Of a stretch of DNA of 64,000 nucleotides, positions 44,649 through 53,697 are shown piece by piece. Each line of letters starts with the position of its first letter. The first letter of the stretch is position 1. A model generated the notes under the pieces. That model was not told where the DNA came from, did not search any database, and saw only the letters and a list, made by a program, of their open reading frames with translations. The position numbers and the translations under genes are program-made. The DNA is from Virgibacillus salexigens (GTDB taxonomy: Bacteria > Bacillota > Bacilli > Bacillales > Amphibacillaceae): NCBI RefSeq assembly GCF_014905415.1, contig NZ_BNEO01000002.1, positions 62,001 to 126,000 of the forward strand, in the 5' to 3' direction.

Positions 44649-44981
44649 ATAAGACAACCTTTCCTAGTCTTTCTATAGTTTATGCTTATATGTTTTTTTC
44701 ATAGAACTATTTCATATTACAAACTAATTAAAATATTTACCCTGTAAGTTAAATATATGGATGAACATGATGGAACAAAGAGCGCTTTTCGCCCGAGAAA
44801 GTATTTCATGCTTGGGTGATCCTAATACCCAAAATATTAAATTTGTAACACGAAGACATTCTGGCTCGTGCTCTTTTTTGCTGAAAATTAATGAAACTAT
44901 TTTAATGTGTCATTCGTATTCTATATGGAGGAAGATGAAGGTTTGGTACAATGAAAGAAATTGTTTTTAGGAGGGTGAGGT
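44649..44981. other. Intergenic leader with possible structured RNA
   Basis: A 333-base gap between spoIIP and the UPF0182 gene. On the plus strand AAAGAGC (about 44777) can pair with GCTCTTT (about 44871-44877), which is followed by TTTTGC; a nested hairpin TTGGGT/ACCCAA lies inside (about 44813-44833). This could be an attenuator in the leader of the gene starting at 44982. The open frame across it (44761-44970) lacks a binding site. Confidence 0.35.
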
Positions 44982-47714
44982 TTGGAGGGAAACGGAGAGA
45001 AGAATAACGTTCATTCACGGAAATGGAAGCGACTTGGCAATGGATTTGCCGTTATTCTGGGTATTATTATTCTATTATTAATGGTTGGATTAATGAGCTT
45101 TCAATGGATAACGGATTACATATGGATGGAATCATTACAATTTGAAAGTGTTTTTACAACGATTATCGGAAGTAAAATTATTCTAGGCATCATTGGGTTT
45201 ATCTTGTTTTCCATCTTAACTTATATTAACTTAAGATGGATAAGGAATACGTATCTTAGCCATTTTCATAATAATCAAGTGCCAACGTGGATAGCTAATA
45301 AAAAACAAAGTCGATGGCTAATCATATCTATCTCCATTTTATTAGGTGCAATTGGTAGTTTAATTGTACAAGGAATAGGCTGGGAACCATTTCTCAAGGT
45401 AGTAAACCGGTCATCATTTGGAATAAATGATCCTTATTTTAATTTAGATGTATCGTTTTATATGTTTGTTTTGCCATTTATAAAAATGGTTTTATATATC
45501 CTACTAGGGCTTAGTATCTTTTACTTCGTTGTGGAAATTAGTTTTTATTCCTTCTTTCATATATATCGAATGAGTCAATCTGCTCAACTACACATGGGTT
45601 TAACATTAGGAATTATTGGACTCTTACTAGCGAGTTTTCATGTGTTACAGCCATATCATTCCTTATTAACAAATCAAGTGAATTTGTTCCAAAAAAGTGT
45701 AGTACACGGTATGAGTTATACGGATAAGCTGATAAATATTCCTGCCGCTTATGTCTTAGCTGGCGCAGCCGTAGTTGGTACAATATGGATGATTATTGCA
45801 TTATATCGCCAAAAGTATTACCGAATGATCATTCCAATTGCTGGTTATCTTGTGTTAGTAATCGTAGCACAATTGACTTCTGTCGGTGTTCAGCAATTTA
45901 TTGTATCACCAAACGAATTCTCAAAAGAATCACCTTATTTGCAGGAAAATTTGGATTATACAAGAGCTGCTTATCAGTTAGAAGAAATTGATGAACGCGA
46001 ACACCCAGCCAACGAATCCTTAGATGAAGCAATGATTGAACGTAATGCATTGACATTAGATAATGTACGAATGAATGATTCTAGACCATTGCTCGAGATT
46101 TATAATCAACTACAGACATTTAGAACATACTATCAATTTAATAATATCGATATTGATCGCTATGAAATTGATGGGGAGTATCAGCAGGTGTTTATCGGTG
46201 CGAGAGAACTGAGTACAGTAGATTTGCCTTCCCAGGCCAAAACATGGGTCAATCAAAAACTCCGCTATACGCATGGATATGGTGTGGCCATGAGTCAAGT
46301 AAATCAAGTCACAGAGCAAGGACAACCGGAATATATGGTGAAAAATCTTCCTCCAGAAGGAGATTTAGATATTACCAGACCGCAGATTTATTTTGGTGAA
46401 CAAAATTATGACAATGTAATCGTCAATAGTAAGAAGGATGAATTCGATTATCCTTCTGGAGATGAAAATATTTCGACGAGATTTGACGCAGATAGCGGTA
46501 TTCAGCTTAATGGAATTAATCGGCTGTTATTCGCTTTAAATGAAGGGTCTTTCCGAATGTTTGTATCTGATCAAATTACAGGAGAGAGTCAGTTTTTAGA
46601 AACACGAAATATTATGGATCGAGTGCAACGGATTGCTCCGTTTTTCGAATATGATGAAGATCCGTATATTTTTGTACGGGAAGATGGAAGCCTTGCCTGG
46701 ATGATGGATGCTTATTTAACTGCGGAAAACTATCCTTATGCAGAAGCACATCAGGGAGACGAAAATTATATTCGAAATTCGGTCAAGGTGGTTATTGATG
46801 CGTATACTGGTGACGTTAATTTCTACATTGTAGATAAGGACGATCCATTGCTTCAAACATATGCAAAGATGTTTCCAGAGTTATTTACAGAAGAAGTACC
46901 AACAGATATTCGTTCCCATTTTAGGTATCCTGAGAAGTTATTTAAGGTCCAGGCTAAAATGTATGGAACCTATCATATGACTAATTTAGAAGTTTTCTAT
47001 AATCGAGAAGACTTTTGGCAGTTTCCTACAGAGAAATACTATAATGAAGATATCGAAATGGAACCTTATTATATGACAATGAAGCTACCAGAATACGATG
47101 AAGAGGAATTTATGCTAATGATGCCTTACACCCCAAGGAATCGGCAAAATATGATTGCTTGGATGGGCGTTCGAAATGACGGCGAAAATTATGGGGAAAT
47201 GATTGTATATCGATTCCCGAAACAGAAAAATGTTTATGGGCCACAACAGATTGAAAATCGAATAAACCAAGATAGCACAATCTCTCAACAATTGAATTTA
47301 TGGTCACAAGGTGGATCCGAAGTCATCCGCGGTAACTTACTTGCGATTCCAATTGAAGACACGATGATGTATGTCGAACCAATATACATTGAATCTTCAA
47401 ACGCTACATCCTTACCAGAGGTCAAGCAAATTGTAATGGCATACGGTAATCATATTGTAATGGAAGCTACTTTTGATGAAGCATTAGATAAAATGCTTCA
47501 ACACCTTGATCCGAATCGTGAAGTAGAAGAGGAACCAATAGAAAATCCAGAACAAGATCAAGAAACAGAAGAACCCATTTCAAATTCAGAACAAACGTTG
47601 CGAGAAATATCGGATATGTTTGATGCGTATCAGGCTGCATTATCTTCTGGCAATTGGGAAGAAGCAGCAAAGATCATGACAGATATAGAAACACGTTTGC
47701 AAGAAATTAAATAA
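44982..47714 (+). CDS. UPF0182 family large membrane protein
   Basis: A 910-residue protein of the UPF0182/COG1615 family: seven N-terminal membrane helices (to about residue 300), then a large extracytoplasmic domain with the family segments ESPYLQENLDYTRAAYQL, DNVRMNDSRPLLEIYNQLQT and MPYTPRNRQNMIAWMGVRNDG, and a glutamate-rich tail. Function is unknown. The start is TTG at 44982, 7 bases after AGGAGG. A strong hairpin follows the stop. Confidence 0.9.
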   Translation: MEGNGEKNNVHSRKWKRLGNGFAVILGIIILLLMVGLMSFQWITDYIWMESLQFESVFTTIIGSKIILGIIGFILFSILTYINLRWIRNTYLSHFHNNQVPTWIANKKQSRWLIISISILLGAIGSLIVQGIGWEPFLKVVNRSSFGINDPYFNLDVSFYMFVLPFIKMVLYILLGLSIFYFVVEISFYSFFHIYRMSQSAQLHMGLTLGIIGLLLASFHVLQPYHSLLTNQVNLFQKSVVHGMSYTDKLINIPAAYVLAGAAVVGTIWMIIALYRQKYYRMIIPIAGYLVLVIVAQLTSVGVQQFIVSPNEFSKESPYLQENLDYTRAAYQLEEIDEREHPANESLDEAMIERNALTLDNVRMNDSRPLLEIYNQLQTFRTYYQFNNIDIDRYEIDGEYQQVFIGARELSTVDLPSQAKTWVNQKLRYTHGYGVAMSQVNQVTEQGQPEYMVKNLPPEGDLDITRPQIYFGEQNYDNVIVNSKKDEFDYPSGDENISTRFDADSGIQLNGINRLLFALNEGSFRMFVSDQITGESQFLETRNIMDRVQRIAPFFEYDEDPYIFVREDGSLAWMMDAYLTAENYPYAEAHQGDENYIRNSVKVVIDAYTGDVNFYIVDKDDPLLQTYAKMFPELFTEEVPTDIRSHFRYPEKLFKVQAKMYGTYHMTNLEVFYNREDFWQFPTEKYYNEDIEMEPYYMTMKLPEYDEEEFMLMMPYTPRNRQNMIAWMGVRNDGENYGEMIVYRFPKQKNVYGPQQIENRINQDSTISQQLNLWSQGGSEVIRGNLLAIPIEDTMMYVEPIYIESSNATSLPEVKQIVMAYGNHIVMEATFDEALDKMLQHLDPNREVEEEPIENPEQDQETEEPISNSEQTLREISDMFDAYQAALSSGNWEEAAKIMTDIETRLQEIK

Positions 47715-47730
47715 GCATAAAATCATGAAA

Positions 47731-47765
47731 GAAGCAGGCCATTTCAATAAATGACCTGCTTCTTC
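47731..47765. terminator. Terminator after the UPF0182 gene
   Basis: GAAGCAGG and CCTGCTTC, extended inward by ATTT/AAAT, with TTCT after the stem. Convergent YjcZ genes may use it from the other side. Confidence 0.75.
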
Positions 47766-47856
47766 TAGTTTTCGAAAAATCTCATTTTCGTTCAACTTAT
47801 GCTTCCCGTCGTATAGCGACAAGCTAAGTTTTTCTATAAGTTAAAGAAAGGAATAC

Positions 47857-47997
47857 TTACAGCCAAGCAGCACCGACAATGATTAGAAGTATGAATAGAA
47901 CTACAATTAAAGCAAATCCTCCTACACCATAACCGTATCCGCCGCTTGGTGCTCCATATCCATATCCTCCACAACCACAATTATATCCGTAACCCAT
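47857..47997 (-). CDS. YjcZ family sporulation peptide
   Basis: A 46-residue peptide: Gly/Tyr-rich N-terminus ([15 protein letters not shown]) and a C-terminal hydrophobic helix [15 protein letters not shown]. This is the signature of the YjcZ/YhfA-type small sporulation proteins. AGGAGGGG precedes the ATG. Too short for ordinary gene finders. It lies downstream of a second, shorter copy. Confidence 0.85.
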   Translation of the reverse strand: MGYGYNCGCGGYGYGAPSGGYGYGVGGFALIVVLFILLIIVGAAWL

Positions 47998-48032
47998 ATG
48001 AAACCCCTCCTAACAAATTGATTTGTAATGGA

Positions 48033-48125
48033 TTAGCAAACGTAAGAAGTACCTACAATTATCAAAAGAATGAATAACACGACGATTAAAGCGAAGCCAC
48101 CGCCGTATCCGTAACTTTCACCCAT
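48033..48125 (-). CDS. YjcZ family sporulation peptide, short paralogue
   Basis: A 30-residue peptide, [10 protein letters not shown] followed by the same [15 protein letters not shown] helix as its neighbour, ending TSYVC. GGAGGTG precedes the ATG. On the minus strand CATACATTA at 48165-48157 fits CATAnnnTA (sigma-K) and is close to a sigma-E -10, at a proper distance. Confidence 0.82.
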   Translation of the reverse strand: MGESYGYGGGFALIVVLFILLIIVGTSYVC

Positions 48126-48255
48126 GTTGCTAACACCTCCAGTCTGTTTACATTAATAATGTATGAGTCTTTCTAAGTTTTGATCTAGGTGTTCACCCAT
48201 ATCGCCCTCATTTGGGCACATAATTTCCGCACTTACCCTGATGTATCTGTCTTTT

Positions 48256-48282
48256 ACACCCTCATTACCTAAACATATAATA
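48256..48282 (+). promoter_or_regulatory. Candidate sigma-K promoter
   Basis: ACAC at 48256-48259, then CATATAATA at 48274-48282 with about 16 bases between the AC and the CATA, which fits the sigma-K pattern AC / CATAnnnTA. It lies 33 bases upstream of the gene at 48315. Confidence 0.45.
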
Positions 48283-48314
48283 TTCTATCTGTACTACATT
48301 TAGGGGGTGAAGAT

Positions 48315-48572
48315 ATGTCAGGGTCACATTACTATTCCCTTTGCCAGCGACATAGAGGTAAAGCAGTAGAGATTAAAACGCATGATGGGAGAGTTCATCG
48401 AGGAATCATTGATAGAGTAAGTTCTAATCGGGTTTATATGCGTCCATTAGGCCGACAAGGCGGTCTAGGTGGATTTGGTATAGGTTGGTATGGTTATGGT
48501 TCAGGATTTGGATGGGGTGTTGCTTTCGGAGCAATTGCTACCTTAGCAGTACTGCCATTTTTCTTCTGGTAA
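48315..48572 (+). CDS. Small basic protein with KOW/LSM-like N-terminus and Gly-rich hydrophobic tail
   Basis: An 85-residue protein. Residues 8-48 (LCQRHRGKAVEIKTHDGRVHRGIIDRV, RVYMRPLG) look like a small beta-barrel (LSM/KOW-like); residues 48-85 are Gly/aromatic and hydrophobic (GGLGGFGIGWYGYGSG, ALVLPFFFW-like end). It resembles small spore-associated proteins of Bacillaceae. It has a GGGGGTG binding site and a possible sigma-K promoter. No assigned function. Confidence 0.65.
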   Translation: MSGSHYYSLCQRHRGKAVEIKTHDGRVHRGIIDRVSSNRVYMRPLGRQGGLGGFGIGWYGYGSGFGWGVAFGAIATLAVLPFFFW

Positions 48573-48600
48573 ATGAGGCTAAAGGCAGACGTTTATAATC
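48573..48600 (+). terminator. Possible terminator after the small basic protein
   Basis: AAAGGCAGACG...CGTCTGCCTTT hairpin (about 48581-48611) followed by TTG; an 11-bp stem with an 8-base loop. Confidence 0.8.
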
Positions 48601-48800
48601 GTCTGCCTTTTTGATTTAGTTAACACATGTTTGTTAACCAACAAAGAAAAAAGTCATAAAAAAACACATAAGCATTTATTACTATACAGGTTGAAAAAAT
48701 GTCCGTGTGCAAAATAATAATAGGACTTTTTATTCAATTAATGGAAAATTTTGCATCATTAGTTGACATTTAAAATATGGTTCATTAGGCTTAAGTCAGA

Positions 48801-48826
48801 AGGAAAACAATTTAAATTGTTTTCCT
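48801..48826. repeat. 26-bp perfect palindrome upstream of yukE
   Basis: AGGAAAACAATTT followed immediately by its exact complement. An outer 7-bp repeat CATTAGG (48783) / CCTAATG (48824) overlaps it. It ends 35 bases before the yukE start and may be an operator or a leader hairpin; no T run follows. Confidence 0.7.
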
Positions 48827-48861
48827 AATGAGACTATATAATCAAAGGGAGATGAAGTAAT

Positions 48862-49158
48862 ATGGCAGGTCAAATTCGCATGACACCAGATCAATTACAG
48901 GCAAAGGCAAAAAGGTATGGTCAAAGCTCGCAGCAAATTGACCAAATTCTCAGAGATTTATCTAACTTACAAGAAGAGCTTCGTGGGGAGTGGGAAGGAC
49001 GTGCGTTTGAACGCTTTGATGATCAATTTCGTGAGTTAAAGCCAAGAGTACAAGACTTTTCTCAATTGATGCAAGAAATTGAAATGCAATTAACGAAAAC
49101 TGCTGAAGCAGTTGCGCAACAGGACGAAGCTTTATCACAAAATTTTGGACTTAGATAA
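48862..49158 (+). CDS. esxA: WXG100 protein YukE/EsxA
   Basis: A 98-residue helical-hairpin protein with the WxG turn (GEWEGRAFERF, Trp at about 43) and predicted C-terminal helix. It is the small secreted substrate that opens type VII secretion (Ess/Yuk) loci in Bacillota. AAAGGGAG is 8 bases before the ATG. The six conserved secretion genes follow in order on the same strand, after a 269-base gap with a hairpin. Confidence 0.95.
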   Translation: MAGQIRMTPDQLQAKAKRYGQSSQQIDQILRDLSNLQEELRGEWEGRAFERFDDQFRELKPRVQDFSQLMQEIEMQLTKTAEAVAQQDEALSQNFGLR

Positions 49159-49207
49159 ATTTAAATCATTCGTTTGAAGCACAAGAAGTTTTCGTGTCCA
49201 TTAGTAC

Positions 49208-49240
49208 TTATGAGCTACACGACGAATTGTTGTGTAGCTC
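49208..49240 (+). terminator. Hairpin between esxA and esaA
   Basis: TGAGCTACAC and GTGTAGCTCA (10 bp) with an 11-base loop and no T run. It may attenuate or protect the message so that EsxA is made in excess of the membrane components. Confidence 0.5.
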
Positions 49241-49427
49241 AAAGTATGTTATGCACGGTTTGTAATTACATATGAAGTATTTTGTATGCTGTTGTATGCC
49301 ATGACGACGTTATTGCCCCATATATACTTACACTAACTTTGTTAACCTCATTGTGTGAAAAATGGATAGTCTAGCTACAAAACAGGAGACGTGAGTACCT
49401 ATAATTATAAGATGTGGCAGGAGTTGA

Positions 49428-52400
49428 ATGATCTTGAAATCGATAGATAAGCGTTGGATATTATTCTTAACTTTAATCATCCTTTTAGCTTCTGGATTAA
49501 CATTTCTTGCTTTGAACCAAGAAGCAAGCTCTAAGAAAGAAGAAAATAGAGATCCCAAAATGGCAGTTGCCTTAGTTAATGAAGATGAGGGGGCTGTTTT
49601 TAATGGAGAAGATTTAGCATTCGGAGATGCGTTTGTAAAAAGCATGGATAAAAATAACAACCATGATTGGTACATCGTTAGTCGTGGAGTAGCAGAAAGC
49701 GGCTTAACGAATAATACATATGACATGATGATCGTCATTCCGAATAATTTTTCTCAAAAAGCTTTGTCTATTGAGTCAGAAAATCCAGAACAAGTTGTTC
49801 TAGATTATAAGATAAATGCGACGGACAATGAAAAAATCAAAGCAGAAGCTGAAAAAACAGCAAGCAATATTTTAAATGAATTTAATCAACGGATTATTGA
49901 TGTATTCTTTGCTAGTATCCTTAATAATTTACAAGGTGCACAAACGAATATTGGTGACATTATTGACAAGCAATCACAATTAACCAATACATATAATAAT
50001 CAAATCTATGGTCGGCTTAACAATTATACCGACCAATTTGGCATGATAAAAGACAACACAGAAATTTCCAAGGATAGTTTTAGTGGATTTGAAGATAAAT
50101 TGGAAAACTATGAAAATGAATTAGCCGAAGATGCAGAACGAAATCAAAACTATTTATCTAGTCTTGAAGAAGTTTTCCAAATGCAAGAGACGAATACAAC
50201 AACTTGGCAGAATTTCTATGAAGCTTTTAATCAATTCGATACTACGCTAAACGCAAGTGAGGTTGAAGGTCAGCTACAGGAGTTACAGGCTGCAAATCTA
50301 GCAATTAATAAACAGTTCCAAACCAGAGAAGAACAACCTAAAACCCCTTCTGTGAATACGGTCATGTTCCGTCAATCGAGTAATAATGTAGCGAATATTG
50401 CTTCAGGAACAGCAGCGTTGAAGAAGCATTTGGATGAGTCTTTAACGAAAGTAGAACAAACAAATGCAGATATTGATGAAACATTAAATTCACTTGATGC
50501 AGATGTGAAGAAAAAGTTGGAGGGACTTCTTGGTGATGAAGGAGATCAAACATTAAGCAAGTTACTTAATACGCATCACACGTATTTAACAGACAAAATA
50601 CAAAGCCAGGTTTCACTTTTGCCATCGTTAGAGATTGGCGATTTTGAAAAGATGGATTTATCTACTGATACACTTCGGGAAATTGAAAATGTAATAAAAG
50701 TAACAAAATTAACTCCATTTGAAATACCATCTAATGAAACAAGTGATTTTAAACATGAAATTATAGCTGATCATATTAAGGAAGTTACTGAACACTGGAA
50801 AAATAATGGTGTTACAATCACGGACACGGTGAATATAGAAGAAGTTGAAAATAAAGAAAATGGTCAAACATTTACACTCAACAACATCCCTAAAAACTTC
50901 ACATTGCAAACTCTGGAATTAAAGCTTCCTGGTGAAGATCGCTTCGAAGAATATGAAGGACCAACAGTGAATTTTGATAAACCAATTCACGGAGACTTTA
51001 GTGTTAGAATAACTTTGACTTTCAATGGTGGAGATATCGATATTTATCAACCTATACGCTGGGGATGGGTACTTGAGCAAGAAAATATTAATAATGCTGA
51101 TATGCCGAAAACTACTATGACGAAAAAGCAAGAAGCTCCTCTGGTAGCAAGTATGAAGGTTGAAAACTCTATAGATAAGCAGGGAAAAGAAGAAAATGTA
51201 GATAATGAAGACACAAATGCGAAGGGAAAAGCTACAGAAGAAGAGCAAAAACAAGATAAATTACCTGAAGACGAGTCCGAAAGTAATAAAAATAAAGAAG
51301 ATCAGGATATTAATAAAGAAGAGAAAAGAGGTAGCACCGATGATGATTCTGAATTAGATCAAGGCGATCAACAAGGTAGATCTTCCAGTAAAGATGATTC
51401 AGTCAAGGAAGAAGATAGTAATTTTGAGACAGAAATTGAGACAATTGAAGTGGAGAATAAAATTATTAATCGAACAGTTATTTCATCTACGGATAAAATG
51501 GATGACACTACGAAAACTCTAATTAATGGTGCATTGAATTATATTTCACCTTATCAAAAATTATACTCTTCCTACGAGTCTTATTATGGAATTGAAATGG
51601 ATGGTCCACTAATCGATAATTTAGATCCGAATTCGGAGCTTAAGGATATAGCAACTGAAGACTCACTTTATTACCTATTTAATGAAGAGAATATTAATGG
51701 TTTAATAGTCGATCAAATTGCTGATGGTATCACCCAAGAAATTCAAAAACCATTACAAACATTAAAGTCTCAAATTGACGATCATCAACAGCGGGTGCAA
51801 CAAGCGTATCAAAATGCTGATCAGCTGGTAAAGAAAGTAGAAGCAACGTCAAAAAAAGCGAAAGATCTTAACACCAATCTTGCCAGTACCTTAGAAGATG
51901 TTAGTAAGTGGCGTGAGAGAAGTCAGACATTAATTGAACAGCAAACAGAAATTCAGGCAAATGAAGATGGGGAAAATACTGCAATTATGTCCTTGGGGAA
52001 TGAGTTTGAACCCCTTCTAACAGCTAGTCAATCACTTGCTGAGCAGTCGCAGGGTAACCTGAATGCAGCTGAGAATGTTTATGACACATTTGATACGATT
52101 GACAATCATGCAGAAACGATACAGGAAAGTGGCGTAAATCTAGTTGATCAAGCAGAAGAGCTGTCAGTTAATATGACAAATAAACTGGTGGAGGATCAGG
52201 AATTCGCCAATAACTTCACAAATGTCCTTGCTAATAGTCAAATTGGTGAACGGGAGAATGAGAATTTATATGAGTTTTTATCTAATCCGGTGCAGGTCAG
52301 TAATAATGGAACGATTACATCACCTACCGGAAACACATTTAACCCTTATTATCTTGTGTTAATTTGCTTTATAGTTGTATTGTTTACCGCTTATGTAATT

Positions 52401-52931
52401 TCAACCATTAACCAAAAACGGGTGGAGCAAGATCAATTTACAGAAGAGAAATCGTTAATGGCAGCAAACACACCAATCACGATGATCACTGCTGGAATTG
52501 GAGTTTTAGAGGGGATAATTATCGGGGTACTTTCTAGTTATTTCTTAGAAATTAGTAATGTAAATATGCTGCTCTGGATAACAGTGGTAACAACGGTAAC
52601 AGTAGCAATGCTGTTAATTGCAACCTATTTGCTTCGCCAGTTAAAAATGATTGGGATGTTCCTATTACTAGCGATTTTTAGTATTTATCTATTCCTAACC
52701 AATACATTAGGAAGTGGTTCAGAAGCGATCCAAATGATTCGGGAATTCTCGCCGTTAAAATTAGTAGAATCGGTATTAAGAAATAAGGTACAAGGTGACA
52801 TGAATTACTCGGTAACATTAGCCATAATTATTGGGCTCATTGTATTAGGGGCAGTAGGAAATTTATTCGTCACTTATCAATTAAGAAATAAAGGGGATAT
52901 AGATGATGAAAGTTCAGAAGAAGCTAGCTAA
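49428..52931 (+). CDS. esaA: Type VII secretion protein EsaA (YueB)
   Basis: A 1167-residue membrane protein. An N-terminal helix (about residues 10-29) is followed by a roughly 940-residue extracellular part with coiled coils and a very acidic, low-complexity stretch (about residues 575-665). Five to six C-terminal helices follow (YYLVLICFIVVLFTAYVIST onward). B. subtilis YueB is the phage SPP1 receptor and is needed for secretion. AGGAG is 4 bases before the ATG. Its end overlaps essA by 29 bases. Confidence 0.93.
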   Translation: MILKSIDKRWILFLTLIILLASGLTFLALNQEASSKKEENRDPKMAVALVNEDEGAVFNGEDLAFGDAFVKSMDKNNNHDWYIVSRGVAESGLTNNTYDMMIVIPNNFSQKALSIESENPEQVVLDYKINATDNEKIKAEAEKTASNILNEFNQRIIDVFFASILNNLQGAQTNIGDIIDKQSQLTNTYNNQIYGRLNNYTDQFGMIKDNTEISKDSFSGFEDKLENYENELAEDAERNQNYLSSLEEVFQMQETNTTTWQNFYEAFNQFDTTLNASEVEGQLQELQAANLAINKQFQTREEQPKTPSVNTVMFRQSSNNVANIASGTAALKKHLDESLTKVEQTNADIDETLNSLDADVKKKLEGLLGDEGDQTLSKLLNTHHTYLTDKIQSQVSLLPSLEIGDFEKMDLSTDTLREIENVIKVTKLTPFEIPSNETSDFKHEIIADHIKEVTEHWKNNGVTITDTVNIEEVENKENGQTFTLNNIPKNFTLQTLELKLPGEDRFEEYEGPTVNFDKPIHGDFSVRITLTFNGGDIDIYQPIRWGWVLEQENINNADMPKTTMTKKQEAPLVASMKVENSIDKQGKEENVDNEDTNAKGKATEEEQKQDKLPEDESESNKNKEDQDINKEEKRGSTDDDSELDQGDQQGRSSSKDDSVKEEDSNFETEIETIEVENKIINRTVISSTDKMDDTTKTLINGALNYISPYQKLYSSYESYYGIEMDGPLIDNLDPNSELKDIATEDSLYYLFNEENINGLIVDQIADGITQEIQKPLQTLKSQIDDHQQRVQQAYQNADQLVKKVEATSKKAKDLNTNLASTLEDVSKWRERSQTLIEQQTEIQANEDGENTAIMSLGNEFEPLLTASQSLAEQSQGNLNAAENVYDTFDTIDNHAETIQESGVNLVDQAEELSVNMTNKLVEDQEFANNFTNVLANSQIGERENENLYEFLSNPVQVSNNGTITSPTGNTFNPYYLVLICFIVVLFTAYVISTINQKRVEQDQFTEEKSLMAANTPITMITAGIGVLEGIIIGVLSSYFLEISNVNMLLWITVVTTVTVAMLLIATYLLRQLKMIGMFLLLAIFSIYLFLTNTLGSGSEAIQMIREFSPLKLVESVLRNKVQGDMNYSVTLAIIIGLIVLGAVGNLFVTYQLRNKGDIDDESSEEAS

Positions 52932-53397
52932 ACTAATACTTTTATTTTCTATAAGTCTACTGATGCTTCAAACATCAGTAGACGCCAGCCCTGCGAATAA
53001 TGGACAATTACAATTAGAAATTGATCGTATTATCGAAAGTGAGAAAGAACAAACACAAACAGATAAAACCGAACTTGAAAAGCGATTTCCTACATTATTT
53101 TCAGAGCAGACGCAATCTACGATAAATACAGAAGAAAAGCAGAATAAGGCATCTATGGAGAGGTTGCAACAAACACTGTTTCGTACAGAAACAGAGACGA
53201 ACAAGACGATTCGTAATGTAAGGGAAGGATTATTTGAGGAAGATTATAGCGCTGCATCTGTTCAGTCCCAGATGGATAAAACAGACGATAAAGAATCGAC
53301 CAACGCAATGAATAGCATCATGCTGATCGTGTTTACGGGATTAGCATGCTTGCTTTGTGTTGGTTTATATTTCATGATGAGAAGAATGTTGAGTTAG
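52903..53397 (+). CDS. essA: Type VII secretion protein EssA (YueC)
   Basis: A 164-residue protein with an N-terminal signal-like segment (LAKLILLFSISLLMLQTSVDA), a helical acidic middle part and one C-terminal membrane helix (SIMLIVFTGLACLLCVGLYF). Its length and placement between esaA and esaB match EssA/YueC. It starts within the esaA reading frame (29-base overlap), which implies coupled translation. Confidence 0.88.
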   Translation: MMKVQKKLAKLILLFSISLLMLQTSVDASPANNGQLQLEIDRIIESEKEQTQTDKTELEKRFPTLFSEQTQSTINTEEKQNKASMERLQQTLFRTETETNKTIRNVREGLFEEDYSAASVQSQMDKTDDKESTNAMNSIMLIVFTGLACLLCVGLYFMMRRMLS

Positions 53398-53408
53398 GAG
53401 AGAAAAAA

Positions 53409-53666
53409 ATGGCTCAAAACACGCATATAAATGTAACATTTGATTTTAGTAAACGTTTTGAAGAGGGAAAAAGGTATGATCTACGAATTCCTATCCAATT
53501 GTCAGTGAAACAATTACTTATCAATGTGATTGCCACATTAGGATTAGCTGACGATGGCGATTCGCGTTTTGCCATTAAAGTCATAACCAAGCATTTATTG
53601 ATTGCAGATGATGATTATTTAATCGATTATCCAGTGACAGATGGAGATATCTTTGTGGTGTTATAG
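53409..53666 (+). CDS. esaB: Ubiquitin-like type VII component EsaB (YukD)
   Basis: An 85-residue ubiquitin-fold protein lacking a C-terminal Gly-Gly (ends DGDIFVVL). HINVTFDFSKRFEEGKRYDLRIP and QLLINVIATLGL fit YukD/EsaB. It is a small cytoplasmic protein required for secretion; it is not conjugated as ubiquitin is. It starts 11 bases after essA, with GGAGAG. Confidence 0.93.
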   Translation: MAQNTHINVTFDFSKRFEEGKRYDLRIPIQLSVKQLLINVIATLGLADDGDSRFAIKVITKHLLIADDDYLIDYPVTDGDIFVVL

Positions 53667-53697
53667 AAACGATTAATAGTGTTATACGAAGGAGTCA

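Noticed and set aside
44761-44970. 69-residue open frame before the UPF0182 gene
   Set aside because: No binding site, atypical composition, and it covers the proposed leader hairpins.
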